A stretch of DNA of 24,086 bases, from positions 1 through 24,086 of the forward strand of contig JBBTVX010000004.1 of NCBI GenBank assembly GCA_038063015.1, in the 5' to 3' direction. Shown here in pieces: positions 7,192 to 16,253 of the stretch; the first letter of the stretch is position 1, and each line of letters opens with the position of its first letter. The stretch comes from JACPYG01 sp038063015 (GTDB taxonomy: Bacteria > Patescibacteriota > Minisyncoccia > Minisyncoccales > Staskawiczbacteraceae). Below the pieces are notes generated by a model. The model saw nothing but the letters and a program-made list of their open reading frames with translations, was not told where the DNA came from and did not search any database. The position numbers and the translations under genes were made by a program.

Positions 7192-9059
7192 TTAGTTTAA
7201 TTTTTCTCTTTCTTTTATTTCGGCAATTTTCGTTTTTAATTTTTTGCCAGCAACGTAATCTCTGTGTTTTATTCTGCGTGAATTAACCCATCCATCAAGA
7301 CCCAAAATTCCAGATTTAAACAGCCAGATTCCAGCTAAAGCAATTATTAAAGGCAAAAAGAACGAATCGGCCAAAAAATTATTTGTAAGACCAGTTGAGA
7401 CATCTGTCGCTCCCAATACTTGCGCTCCTAATACTTGTCCTAATTGAAATGTCATATCTTGGCCGTAAACTATTTGACCATTATAATTTTGAGCAACTGC
7501 TCTAAAATAATAAACAATTCCAGGAGATAATTCTGCGATGTTTTGATTGAAGGGTCCTGTGTAGCTTGTTGTTTGATGATTTGTTTCGTATCCATTATAT
7601 CCATAAGATGTTGTGGTTCCCCATTGAAACCACACATAGTTTATATTATTGATATTCGTTCCAGAAAAATAACCATTTAGAGTTGCTTGATTATTATATG
7701 TGTTAGTGGCTGAGATAGTTTGTACTGTAATATAATTTTGCTGTTTAGAACAATAACCATTGGCACATGTTTGGTTTGTACCACATGTGTTTTGTAATTG
7801 AGCCGTGGTGGAACTATTGCAGCTTGAGTAGGTTGTTCCAGGATTATTACAGGTATATGTTATGTAATTTTCATAAACACTATTGCCCATGCAAAACGCG
7901 CCTCCGGCATAGCCATTGGTCCCGCAGTTGTAATTTGAATTGCAGACAATATTTTGAGCAATATTTTGATAAGAACACTGTCCATTATTACAAGTTTGGT
8001 TGTATGCACAATCACTCTTTAAACGATTTTCCGTAGAGTTTGAGCAATATGAGTTAGTCGCGCCGGCATTGTTACAGGTGTAAATTGTGTAATTTTGATA
8101 TATGTTGTTGTTTTGGCAATATGGCGAGCCCGCATAGCCATTGGTTCCGCAGTTGGCATTGGTTGAGCAAGCAATGTTTATATTTTGACACTGTCCATTG
8201 GAGCAGGTTTGGTTTCCCGAGCAGTNNNNNNNNNNNNNNNNNNNNNNNNNNNNNNNNNNNNNNNNNNNNNNNNNNNNNNNNNNNNNNNNNNNNNNNNNNN
8301 NNNNNNNNNNNNNNNNNNNNNNNNNGAGTAAGTTGTTCCAGGATTATTGCAGGTATATGTTTTGTAGTTTTGATAAACATCGCCTCCTTGGCAATATGGC
8401 GAACCTGTATAGCCGTTAGCGCCACATGCAGAGTTTGAATTGCAGGCAATGTTTATATTTTGACACTGTCCATTGGAGCAGGTTTGGTTTCCCGAGCAGT
8501 TTAATTTTAATTGAGGAGCGGTTGAATTAGAACAACTTGAGTAAGTTGTTCCAGGATTATTGCAGGTATATGTTTTGTAGTTTTGATAAACATTATTGCC
8601 TATGCAAAACGCGCCTCCGGTATATCCATCGGTTCCGCAGTTGGTTTTGGTTGCGCAGACAATAACAAGGGGCTCAGAACATTGTAACGATTTAATATAT
8701 CTATTATTTTGGCAAGCGTTAATAATTTTAAAATCATTCACAGAGGATTCCCAATAACCAATAGTATTGTTTTCACAACTTCTATAATAATCTGCGCTTA
8801 ATATTTTACTTACTTTATATCCTTTTAATTGGCATATTTTAGTAGCTGTTACTTCATCGCTTCTAAGCGCCCCTGAGCCAGGCTCGGTATTAGGAATATT
8901 TGTATATTGAGGAAAACTATTAACAAAATCTCTTATCTCCCAAGCAGAATTAAAGGTAAAAAAATTAGTGGCATTAACGCTGTTTGCAAAAATCATAACA
9001 AAAACCAATGCCGTAAAAACTGCAACTAATAATATAAATAATTTTGATAATGTTTTCAT
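7192..9059 (-). CDS. secreted cysteine-rich repeat protein with Fn3-like domain and C-terminal anchor (broken by assembly gap)
   Basis: One gene, split only by the 100-N gap at 8226-8325; the reading frame 7192-8225 stays open up to the gap and continues the same repeats, so the frame change is due to unknown gap length. The N-terminus is a signal peptide (cleavage near NSVNA). Then come a roughly 100-residue Cys-containing domain I cannot name, at least four repeats of about 70 residues (C-N-CGTNGY-GG-FC...VYQNYKTYTCNNPGTTYSSC...NQTC-NGQC), a fibronectin type III-like domain, and a C-terminal segment VLGAQVLGATDVSTGL, a membrane helix (FFLPLIIALAGIWLF) and a basic tail of about 45 residues. 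It follows the sortase gene by 10 bases and may be its substrate, although LPXTG is absent. Eight or so Cys per repeat suggest disulfides. Probably an adhesin or surface-layer component. Confidence 0.8.
8226..8325. other. assembly gap (100 N) inside repeat protein gene
   Basis: The gap falls between near-identical repeat units: the sequence right after it recurs at about 8540-8590. It is probably a collapsed repeat; real length and repeat number are unknown. Confidence 0.95.
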
Positions 9060-9069
9060 GTTTTAAAAT

Positions 9070-9750
9070 TTAAAAATTAAGTTCGGCGTAAATAACAACT
9101 CTTTTCCAATCTTTGCCAGGAGGCCAGCAACTTATTAATACTATCATATTCTCGTAATTTGTCAATCCATTAGAATTTATTTTTTGGCCTTTTTCTATTA
9201 TTTCTTTTTTTATCACTTGATATGTGTATTTTTTATTGTTTAGAATAAAAAATATTTCATCTCTAAAGCTTAGATTATTTAAGTCATTAAAAACCCAGTC
9301 GTATCTCGCCCTTGGCCAATTTGGAGGAGATGAATGCCCCAAAACTACAGTAAGTCCATTTTCTCCTGGCAAAACTGACCCAGGATAAACAACAACTCCT
9401 TTATTTAATTCTTTTGCCAAAACTTTTTTGTCTGTGGTCTCTGAAAAAAATATCGGCGCCGAAATATTAATGGCTGGAATTTCTAAAATATTGGTTTTGT
9501 CAGAGTAAATAAATTTTACCGGCTCATTAGCATTATTATTTTTAGCATTATTATTTTGAGGATAATTAGAGAAAACAGGAGCAACTGAATACACTCCAGC
9601 GCTTTTATAGGGCGTGAAAAAATCATACAATAATCCAGACATTATTTTATAATTAAAGAACCACGAAGTGTCATCCCAATTAAAAATAAAAAAGGCGGTC
9701 AGATAAAAACAAATAAAGAATATTAATATTTTTTTTTGTTTTCTATTCAC
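9070..9750 (-). CDS. sortase family transpeptidase
   Basis: Membrane-bound cysteine transpeptidase that attaches surface proteins to the wall or links pilins. In the 226 residues: a membrane helix at about 8-24, then the sortase barrel with catalytic His139 (VVLGHSS), Cys208 (VLISCWPPG) and Arg217 (KRVVIYAEL), the standard triad in the right order. The TLXTC motif is replaced by VLISC, and class cannot be set with confidence (it looks closer to the D/E groups than to class A or B). GTG start at 9750, one base after the stop of the CAP-domain gene; the candidate substrate gene follows after 10 bases, so the three form an operon. Confidence 0.88.
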   Translation of the reverse strand: MNRKQKKILIFFICFYLTAFFIFNWDDTSWFFNYKIMSGLLYDFFTPYKSAGVYSVAPVFSNYPQNNNAKNNNANEPVKFIYSDKTNILEIPAINISAPIFFSETTDKKVLAKELNKGVVVYPGSVLPGENGLTVVLGHSSPPNWPRARYDWVFNDLNNLSFRDEIFFILNNKKYTYQVIKKEIIEKGQKINSNGLTNYENMIVLISCWPPGKDWKRVVIYAELNF

Positions 9751-9751
9751 G

Positions 9752-10714
9752 TCAAATTTTAATGATTAATAAAACTATAATTAAAAACGATTTTACGATC
9801 AGGTCTGTGTGCTGAATATTAAAATAAATTATAATATTAAGCAACAAAGCAACGCCAACCAATATTGAAAGTCCGTACGTAGTTGTTTTTAAAATTTTGT
9901 CGTATCTATAATATGTAAAATTTAAAAACCTAAGATATAAAGTGTTGCTATTTTCCTTGCCCGCCACTTTCAGAACAGGATATTCTGAACTTTGAGATAG
10001 AACTTCTGCCGGTCGATCATTTATTGAAGAAATCTGTTCTGCTGTTTCTGGCGCCCGGACCTGCGTTTGCGTCTTTGCCAGTTGTTGTTTTTTTGGTTGT
10101 GTTTGTTTTGCTAAAACTAAAGGACTTGCAAAAAGTTGCACAATTACAGTTGTTTTGCTTCCGCCAAAATTTCCATCTAAAACCGCCATTCCAAATTCTT
10201 TATAATTGGGATTTAACATATTTTTTTTATGAGAAGGCGAATTATACCAAGCGTTAAAAACTTCTTCTGAATTTAAAAATCCGATAGCCAAATTCTCGCC
10301 AGCGTACTTATAGTTATAACCGCTCTGCAAAAACCAATACCAAGGGGTAATGCCCTGCGGACTCTGATGGGCAAAATAGTTATTTTTTGCCATATCGTGC
10401 GCTTTTAGCATGGCCGCTTGGTTAAGTTTTTCATTTTCTGCCAACAGTTGCAGTCCTTTCGCTCCTCTGTTTTGATTAATAGAATTTATCAAAGTGGTTT
10501 TTGTAATGTCTGCAAAAAATATATTTTTAGAAAAATTAAAAGAAATTACAGATGTAAATAATTTTAATACAAATAAAAAAACAACAAAATATAGTAAAAT
10601 TCTGCTTTGTAAAAATTTAGGACGAAAATTGTTTGCCTTAAATGGTATAAATAAAAATTTTATTTGAAGAGCCGTTTTTTTAAAAAATTCCTCTTTTTTT
10701 AGTGTATAATTCAT
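9752..10714 (-). CDS. membrane-anchored CAP (SCP/PR-1-like) domain protein
   Basis: A 320-residue protein with an N-terminal membrane segment (about 39-60), a CAP domain (about 75-205) and two hydrophobic segments near the C-terminus (about 281-320). The CAP signature residues are present: H116 (YFAHQSP), E140 (AGENLA), E150/E151 and H162 (SPSHKKNML), which line the family's metal-binding cavity. It resembles the bacterial YkwD-type group, which is secreted and of uncertain biochemical role. First gene of the surface operon with sortase and the repeat protein. The ATG at 10714 lies 7 bases from a -10 box, so the mRNA is probably leaderless. Confidence 0.85.
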   Translation of the reverse strand: MNYTLKKEEFFKKTALQIKFLFIPFKANNFRPKFLQSRILLYFVVFLFVLKLFTSVISFNFSKNIFFADITKTTLINSINQNRGAKGLQLLAENEKLNQAAMLKAHDMAKNNYFAHQSPQGITPWYWFLQSGYNYKYAGENLAIGFLNSEEVFNAWYNSPSHKKNMLNPNYKEFGMAVLDGNFGGSKTTVIVQLFASPLVLAKQTQPKKQQLAKTQTQVRAPETAEQISSINDRPAEVLSQSSEYPVLKVAGKENSNTLYLRFLNFTYYRYDKILKTTTYGLSILVGVALLLNIIIYFNIQHTDLIVKSFLIIVLLIIKI

Positions 10715-10731
10715 ATAATTAAGTATACACT
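10701..10731. promoter_or_regulatory. inverted repeat over the start of the CAP gene (possible operator)
   Basis: Perfect 8-bp arms AGTGTATA (10701-10708) and TATACACT (10724-10731) with a 15-base spacer. One arm overlaps the -10 box and the other lies in the first codons, with the start codon near the centre. It could be a repressor site or a hairpin at the mRNA 5' end. Confidence 0.4.
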
Positions 10732-10750
10732 AAATTTTTAATAATGTCAA
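10722..10750 (-). promoter_or_regulatory. leaderless promoter of the surface operon
   Basis: On the minus strand a perfect -35 TTGACA (10745-10750), 17-bp spacer and -10 TATACT (10722-10727). Seven bases separate the -10 box from the ATG at 10714, so the transcript should start at or one base before the start codon. No Shine-Dalgarno. Confidence 0.75.
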
Positions 10751-10761
10751 CCTAGTATGTC

Positions 10762-11586
10762 TTACTTATAATATGCTCGGGCCTTAAATCGCAAATCTAT
10801 ATATTGGAGGGTTTTTCTGACGCTGTCCGGAATCTCGTCTTTTAGTAAAAGATTCATTTTCGCTATCTGCAAATCAGTTTCTGAATCTAAATTAAAATAA
10901 ATTTGCCAGTTTTCCGATGTCTCTATATCCAATCTAAACGGGTTTGAAATCATTGCCGACTTAACATCTATTTGAAAATTATCTTTTAGATTTATTTTAA
11001 TTTTAGAGATTATATCTATGATATTTTTTTCAACAACTTTTTCGCCCGCAAAAACCTCTTTATTTTCTATTATTTGCCTTACAATAGAAATATTTTCCGG
11101 AATTCGTTCTAATATTTTAAAAATTATACCATTTTCGTCTATATAAAAACACTTTTTGTCATTTGTCTGGCAAAAAACAGCAAAAGGGGTTCTCTCTTTT
11201 ATTTGCAGAATTATTGTTTTCGGAAATTTTTTAAATACTTTTACGTTTTCAATTTGAGGAAATTTATTTAATATATCCTTACTTATTATTTTAGGTCCAG
11301 TTAAAAAAATGCTTTTGGAAATTATATTCCAATTGCCTAAAACTATAATTTTTTTATTAACATTATTCCACGCAATGCTTTGAAGAGCCTCGCCTTGAAC
11401 ACTGTTATTTCCCGAGACAATAACGGAATTCACCTGAAATTTTGAGAAAAAAATAAAAAAATGAAAAAATGAAAGTATAATTATTACAGACAAAATAACA
11501 ATCCAAAAAACAGATCTTTTTAAAAACGATTTTTTATTTTTTAAGCGACGAACCTTATTTTTTACATAATGCCTTCTGTGTTTCAT
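10762..11586 (-). CDS. ftsQ: cell division protein FtsQ/DivIB-like, POTRA domain
   Basis: Bitopic membrane protein of the divisome that links early and late division proteins. Seen: very basic N-terminal cytoplasmic part (about 1-24), one membrane helix (about 25-48), a POTRA domain starting FQVNSVIVSGNNSV, and the typical FtsQ stretch NVKVFKKFPKTIILQIKERTP, followed by the beta domain ending YIDLRFKARAYYK. Length 274 fits. It is the last gene of the long lysS-led operon, 15 bases after the FemAB-like gene, and not beside ftsA/ftsZ as in many bacteria. The POTRA/FtsQ assignment is firm by pattern; no other partner is in the window. Confidence 0.85.
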   Translation of the reverse strand: MKHRRHYVKNKVRRLKNKKSFLKRSVFWIVILSVIIILSFFHFFIFFSKFQVNSVIVSGNNSVQGEALQSIAWNNVNKKIIVLGNWNIISKSIFLTGPKIISKDILNKFPQIENVKVFKKFPKTIILQIKERTPFAVFCQTNDKKCFYIDENGIIFKILERIPENISIVRQIIENKEVFAGEKVVEKNIIDIISKIKINLKDNFQIDVKSAMISNPFRLDIETSENWQIYFNLDSETDLQIAKMNLLLKDEIPDSVRKTLQYIDLRFKARAYYK

Positions 11587-11601
11587 TAATCGGTAGGTCT
11601 A

Positions 11602-12639
11602 TTATAGCCCTCTTTTTATTTTTCTTGCTGTTTCTATTATATAATTAAACCAATATTTTGGGGAAATTATATAATCTTGCGTTTTTACATATTCTTTTCT
11701 CGCGCCCCCAAATCCTATTTTAAACAATGTCGGTCCAGCCCAAGGATGTTTTGGAAATTTTTCCGGATCAATAAAGCCCCAAAAATCATATAAAGAATAA
11801 CCTCTTCTTTTAGCTTCTTTTATAGCCTCCCATTGCAATAAATAAGGTATGGAAAACCTGGAAAATTCAACCAATGAAGCTGCCTGATGATAAAATGCAA
11901 TCCCTGACCAAAAAACAATAAGCGCTCCGGCTGTTATTTTTTCTTTGTACTTTCCGAATAAAAACACAACATCTTTATCTTCGGCAAAAACTTTAAATTC
12001 GTTCTCAACAAAATTATCGGAAAAAGAAATAAACTTTTGTCTTTTTGATACTTCCCTATTTAATTTTTGAAAAATTTCAATATCTTTAAAATCACAGCTG
12101 CTTTCTATTGTAATATCTTTATTATCTGTTGCTTTTTTTATTAAATATCGCGTTGTCTTGCGCATATTTTTTAAAAGCTCCTCCTCCGAAGGACAAATAT
12201 CCAGTTTCAAAGTAGCCTCATATGCTGAAGCATTCATCGGAGATTTTTTAAAACCCAAATCTGAAAATATTTTTTTATTGTCTTCGTTGTTTGGTAAAAT
12301 AGGAGACACTCTTATAAAGCTGGCTTTTTCTTCTTTAGCTTTTTTTTTAAGAATATCAAGCAGTAATTCAAAAATTTCTTTTTTTTCTTTATTGCTTAGT
12401 CCTTCTTTAACAACCGGCCCATGGGGCGCGAATAAAAAAATTCCCCTTTTAGCAATTATTTTAATTACTAACGCAACAGAAATTAAATCCCCTCGATTAA
12501 TTATTCCGAATCTCCAAGTTTTTTTCCCTGTTGCCAAGTTGAAGTCGCCCCAATTCCATGATTGCAAAAATGTTTTTTCCTTGCAGCGCGAACAAAAATC
12601 CTCCCACTCTTCTTTGTTTTTTATTTCTTTTATTTCCAT
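11602..12639 (-). CDS. FemA/FemB/MurM-like aminoacyltransferase
   Basis: FemAB-type enzymes use aminoacyl-tRNA to add amino acids to the peptide stem of lipid II and build peptidoglycan cross-bridges. The 345-residue protein has the double GNAT-fold layout: FLQSWNWGDF near the N-terminus, FAPHGPVV, KTTRYLIKKA in the middle and the second-domain core with HQAASLVEF, PYLLQWEAIKEAKRRGY and YDFWGF, then P-WAGPTLFKIGFGG. The family is well supported; the amino acid is not shown. It overlaps the preceding aminotransferase gene by 10 bases and shares its operon with lysS, serS and murF, which fits a tRNA-dependent bridge using Ser or Lys, as an inference. Confidence 0.85.
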   Translation of the reverse strand: MEIKEIKNKEEWEDFCSRCKEKTFLQSWNWGDFNLATGKKTWRFGIINRGDLISVALVIKIIAKRGIFLFAPHGPVVKEGLSNKEKKEIFELLLDILKKKAKEEKASFIRVSPILPNNEDNKKIFSDLGFKKSPMNASAYEATLKLDICPSEEELLKNMRKTTRYLIKKATDNKDITIESSCDFKDIEIFQKLNREVSKRQKFISFSDNFVENEFKVFAEDKDVVFLFGKYKEKITAGALIVFWSGIAFYHQAASLVEFSRFSIPYLLQWEAIKEAKRRGYSLYDFWGFIDPEKFPKHPWAGPTLFKIGFGGARKEYVKTQDYIISPKYWFNYIIETARKIKRGL

Positions 12640-13877
12640 TGTTTTAAAAAACTAACTATTCTTTCGGCGTCTTTTTGGGAAATATTTATGTGGGTCGGTA
12701 AATTTAACGTTGTTTCGGCTAATTTTTCTGTTGCGGGGCACATTCCTGTTCTATAATGCATTTCGTCTAATTTTGTGTCAAAAGGAGCTATCGGCGTTGT
12801 ATACCAATCCCCTAGCAATATGTTTTGCTTATGCCATGCCTCATAAATTATTTTATGAGCTTCTGGGTGTTTTACTGTAAAACGCAAAAAAATATTTTTC
12901 TTGCCATCGGACTTCGGCGGCAACTGAAATTTTGTACTGCTTAATTGACTATAATAAAAGTCGGCTATTTTTTGGCGATATTCATTAAATTTCTCTAATT
13001 TTGAAAATTGTTTTAACGCCAGCACCGCTAAGGCGTTCGGCAAAGCTCGCGGAAAATAATCTGGCCTCTGTCCCCTCTTTTCTTTCCAATGGACTGCTTT
13101 TGATAAAATATTAAACCATTGAGACAGCACTAAAAATATTTTTCCTAAATCCAAAAAATTATAAATTGGTAAAATTATATAATTTAACAAAATGGGGTGA
13201 AGTAATTGCTGAAATATCCACGCCGAATCTGGCATGCCAAATTCGGTCTGAGCTTGCCGAAGTTCTTTTCCAATTTCGTCATCATTTGTAACTGCCATTC
13301 CGCCATAAACAGAAGAAATAATTTTGTCGCGGGAAAAACTAAAAAATGCCGCCTTGCCGAAAGTTCCCACTTTTTGCCCGTTAAATTCAGCCCCCAAAGA
13401 ATGGGCACAGTCTTCTATTAAAATTAAATTATTCTGTCGCGCAATAAAATCAATTTCTTTCATGTTTGCCGCTAATCCAAACGTATGCTGCACAATTAAA
13501 GCCTTGCTGTTTTTTGTTATTTTCTTCTTTAAATCTTCTATGTCAATATTAAAATCGTCTTTATTACAATCTACATAAACCGGTTTTAAATTCAGCCATA
13601 GAATTGGATTCGGCACGGCGTTGCAGGTGAAAGCTTGAAGCAAGACCTCTGAGTTTTCCGGTAAATCAAGAGATTTCAATATAGAAAAAAACGAACTTCT
13701 TCCGGAATTAAAAGAAATTGCGTATTTTGCTCCGAGATATTTTTTAAATTCTTTTTCTAATTCTTCCATGCCCCTGCCTTGCTTCCACAGCCACGGTCTG
13801 ATAACTAAATTAAAAGTAAGACGCAAATCATCTTTTTCAACATTAGGCGATAAAGAAATTGAAATCGGTTTAAACAT
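12630..13877 (-). CDS. DegT/DnrJ/EryC1/StrS-type PLP aminotransferase
   Basis: PLP enzymes of this family usually aminate keto-sugar nucleotides for glycans. In the 415 residues: SFNSGRSS-type cofactor phosphate region (about 55-62), EDCAHSLG (155-162) with the PLP-binding Asp156, and FFSFSRDK with the likely Schiff-base Lys185. The rest follows the family, with a C-terminal small domain. It overlaps murF upstream by 8 bases and the FemAB gene downstream by 10, so it belongs to an envelope operon; an envelope sugar is the likely substrate, but amino-acid substrates cannot be excluded. Confidence 0.85.
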   Translation of the reverse strand: MFKPISISLSPNVEKDDLRLTFNLVIRPWLWKQGRGMEELEKEFKKYLGAKYAISFNSGRSSFFSILKSLDLPENSEVLLQAFTCNAVPNPILWLNLKPVYVDCNKDDFNIDIEDLKKKITKNSKALIVQHTFGLAANMKEIDFIARQNNLILIEDCAHSLGAEFNGQKVGTFGKAAFFSFSRDKIISSVYGGMAVTNDDEIGKELRQAQTEFGMPDSAWIFQQLLHPILLNYIILPIYNFLDLGKIFLVLSQWFNILSKAVHWKEKRGQRPDYFPRALPNALAVLALKQFSKLEKFNEYRQKIADFYYSQLSSTKFQLPPKSDGKKNIFLRFTVKHPEAHKIIYEAWHKQNILLGDWYTTPIAPFDTKLDEMHYRTGMCPATEKLAETTLNLPTHINISQKDAERIVSFLKQWK

Positions 13878-15495
13878 GTAAAAGTTTTGAAATTAATTTT
13901 TCCGGCACCCTGCCTTCTAGCAACACTGCGTCCCCTTTTGCGCAAAAAATTGATATTCTTGTTAGTATTTCTTCTGGATTTTCACAAAATACAATATTTT
14001 TTTCTTTCATTCCTGATTCAACGGCTCCTTTTTTTATTTCTTTATACATTTCTCTGGTCGTAATTATAGCCAAGTCGCATGTTGCGCCTATTTTTGCGCC
14101 TATTTTTCGATGAATTTCCGCCGATTTTACACCTAATTCAATTAAGCATGGCATAATTATAACCTTTTTTTTAGGAAAAATACTTAAATATTCTAAATCC
14201 GCAATAACTCCGTCAAAATTGGAAGAATATGAAGAATCTATTATACTAACTCCGTGTTTTCCGTCTTTTAATAACATACCAGACTGTTCTTGTTTTATAT
14301 TTTTTGCAGCCTTTGTTATTTCATCAAAATTCATACCTAATTGTCTTGCCACTAAAATAGCCGCTAAAATATTTTGAATATTTTGCTTACCGAAAACATT
14401 TATATTAAAAGAAGCCATCTCTTTTTCTTTGGTTAAAACAACAAAAGAAACACATTCTCTTTTCACTGTAATTTCGTCTGTCCATATGTCTGAGTCTACT
14501 TTATCTTTTTTAAGAGTATAAATTTTTTTTCTTCCGCTAATTGGCGAGTTATTTTTTTTATAAAGATCCAAACAATATTTGTTGTCGCCATTCAAAACTA
14601 AAAGTCCATCTTTTGGCAAAGCGTCTGCTAATTCCCCGCCGCCCTCAGCTGAAAGTAAGTTATCCAACGAACCGAAAAGAGCTAGATGTTGTTCATTAAT
14701 TCCCACAATAATACCAATTTTCGGATTAACAATATCACACAATAACTTTATTCCTCCTTTATTATAAGATCCCATTTCGACCACGAAAACCTCATGGTCT
14801 TTATTTAAATTATTTAAAATACATCTTGAAATTCCAATTTCAGAATTTTGATGTTCCTCTGTCTTTAAAACCTTAAACTTATATGAAAGAATTTCAGACA
14901 AAAATTCTTTAGTTGAAGTTTTTCCATAACTTCCCGTAATACCGACAACAACAGGTCCGCCGTATATTAATTTTAAATTTTTTATTTTTTTCTTTGCTTT
15001 TTTTACAGTATTGTTTCTTGCCAATACCGACAACGGCTGGAACAAAAGAACAATTACGGCAACAATAAACGGAGTTAAAATATCAAAAACTAAAAGATAT
15101 AAAGAAAACTGTATAATCTCTTTTGTAAATATAAACAAAGCCATCGGGAATAAAATAGCCGTTAAAAAAGAAAACGATAACAAAAAAATTATCTTTTTGG
15201 TTAATTTTGGTTTTTTTGTTTTTTTATTAAAAATCGCTCTAAAAAATAAAAATGATTCAATAAAATAAACTAAAAACAAAATCCAGACAAAGACAACGCT
15301 GTCTAAAAGAAAAAGCGCAGATAGTAATATTTTAAAATTCTGCAATGGGTTTAAAATTAATTTTTGCCCTTTTTTTGTTTCAAAATGAGTCAAAAAACGG
15401 CCAATATGATATTCTTTTAGTTGCCACAAGTAAAGCCAAAAAAGGATATATTTTGACGTTCTGATAAACCAAAGAACGCTTAAAACTAAAAACAT
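13870..15495 (-). CDS. murF: membrane-tethered MurF-type Mur ligase
   Basis: ATP-dependent ligase most like MurF, which adds D-Ala-D-Ala to the UDP-MurNAc peptide. Counting from the ATG at 15495 (541 residues), the first 155 or so residues hold about four membrane segments where the normal UDP-MurNAc-binding domain should be. Then come the P-loop GSYGKTST (about 188-195), EMGSYNKGGI, GINEQHLALFGS with the MurF-like spacing, DSSYSSNFD (DDAYNANP equivalent) and a C-terminal domain ending VLLEGRVP. A longer TTG start at 15510 would overlap the hydrolase gene; the ATG one base after the hydrolase stop (TAA at 15497-15499) fits the tight packing better. It is membrane-bound, so it may work on a lipid-linked rather than soluble precursor. 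Confidence 0.8.
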   Translation of the reverse strand: MFLVLSVLWFIRTSKYILFWLYLWQLKEYHIGRFLTHFETKKGQKLILNPLQNFKILLSALFLLDSVVFVWILFLVYFIESFLFFRAIFNKKTKKPKLTKKIIFLLSFSFLTAILFPMALFIFTKEIIQFSLYLLVFDILTPFIVAVIVLLFQPLSVLARNNTVKKAKKKIKNLKLIYGGPVVVGITGSYGKTSTKEFLSEILSYKFKVLKTEEHQNSEIGISRCILNNLNKDHEVFVVEMGSYNKGGIKLLCDIVNPKIGIIVGINEQHLALFGSLDNLLSAEGGGELADALPKDGLLVLNGDNKYCLDLYKKNNSPISGRKKIYTLKKDKVDSDIWTDEITVKRECVSFVVLTKEKEMASFNINVFGKQNIQNILAAILVARQLGMNFDEITKAAKNIKQEQSGMLLKDGKHGVSIIDSSYSSNFDGVIADLEYLSIFPKKKVIIMPCLIELGVKSAEIHRKIGAKIGATCDLAIITTREMYKEIKKGAVESGMKEKNIVFCENPEEILTRISIFCAKGDAVLLEGRVPEKLISKLLHV

Positions 15496-15496
15496 A

Positions 15497-16243
15497 TTAT
15501 AAATTTTCAATTATTTTTTCCGCTAAAATATCGGGCGATTTTTGGTTTAAATTATGGTCGGCGTCGGGAATAATTATTAATTTTGAATTGCTTATTTTTT
15601 TGTTTATAAAATGGGCGTTTTCCACCGGCGTAGATTCGTCTTTGTCTCCCCAGATAATAATCGTAGGCGCTTTAATAAAAGACAAATAGCAGGACAGGTC
15701 TTCTGATATTGCTTTTAAATAGGTTTCTTTCATTATTCCTTCTACGTAGACATAGTCGCTTTTTTTGATGATAAATTTATAAAAAGCCCTCCTTATCAGC
15801 AGATAATAGGGTAAAAAAGAAAAAATCTTTGCAACTTTTGATATTTTAGCCAAAACTTTTTTAATCGCTGTTTTTTTTCTTATACAAGCCGAAGCCGCTA
15901 AAAATAATTTGTTTATTTTTTGAGGAGAATTTACAGCAACTTTAACCGCTATCGCTCCGCCAAAGGAATGCCCGAGCAGATAAAAATTTTTCAAATCCAA
16001 AATTTTAGCAAATTCTTCCACCCAGCTCACATAACTGTTAAAATTCCACGGCGTTTTTGGCGTTTCGCTTTTGCCAAAACCTGGCATATCGGGAATAATT
16101 GTTTTTAACCCTTTTTCCGCCAATAATTCTCCCACCTTCTGCCATCTTTCAGAATTGGATCCCCAGCCATGCAAAATTAAAAAGGGCTCCCCTTCCCCGA
16201 TAATTTTATAATTAATTTTAATGCCATTTATTATAGTTTCCAC
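15497..16243 (-). CDS. alpha/beta hydrolase
   Basis: A 248-residue alpha/beta-hydrolase fold enzyme. The oxyanion motif HGWGSN (25-30), nucleophile elbow GHSFGG with Ser93, acid Asp202 (WGDKDESTP) and His230 (PDADHNL) form a complete catalytic triad in the usual order. A lid region lies at about 125-165 and is rich in hydrophobic and basic residues. No signal peptide. GTG start at 16243, 10 bases after serS. The substrate cannot be read from the sequence; position in the operon suggests an envelope or lipid ester, but this is a guess. Confidence 0.85.
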   Translation of the reverse strand: METIINGIKINYKIIGEGEPFLILHGWGSNSERWQKVGELLAEKGLKTIIPDMPGFGKSETPKTPWNFNSYVSWVEEFAKILDLKNFYLLGHSFGGAIAVKVAVNSPQKINKLFLAASACIRKKTAIKKVLAKISKVAKIFSFLPYYLLIRRAFYKFIIKKSDYVYVEGIMKETYLKAISEDLSCYLSFIKAPTIIIWGDKDESTPVENAHFINKKISNSKLIIIPDADHNLNQKSPDILAEKIIENL

Positions 16244-16253
16244 AATCTAAAAA

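Noticed and set aside
7767..8036. 89-codon plus-strand ORF
   Set aside because: Antisense shadow of the repeat protein.
8085..8438. ORFs on either strand reading through the N gap
   Set aside because: Artefacts of translating 100 N and of frame change at the gap; the real frame on the minus strand continues the cysteine-rich repeats.
8226..9059. frameshifted pseudogene
   Set aside because: The frame break coincides with an assembly gap of unknown size, so there is no evidence for a real mutation.
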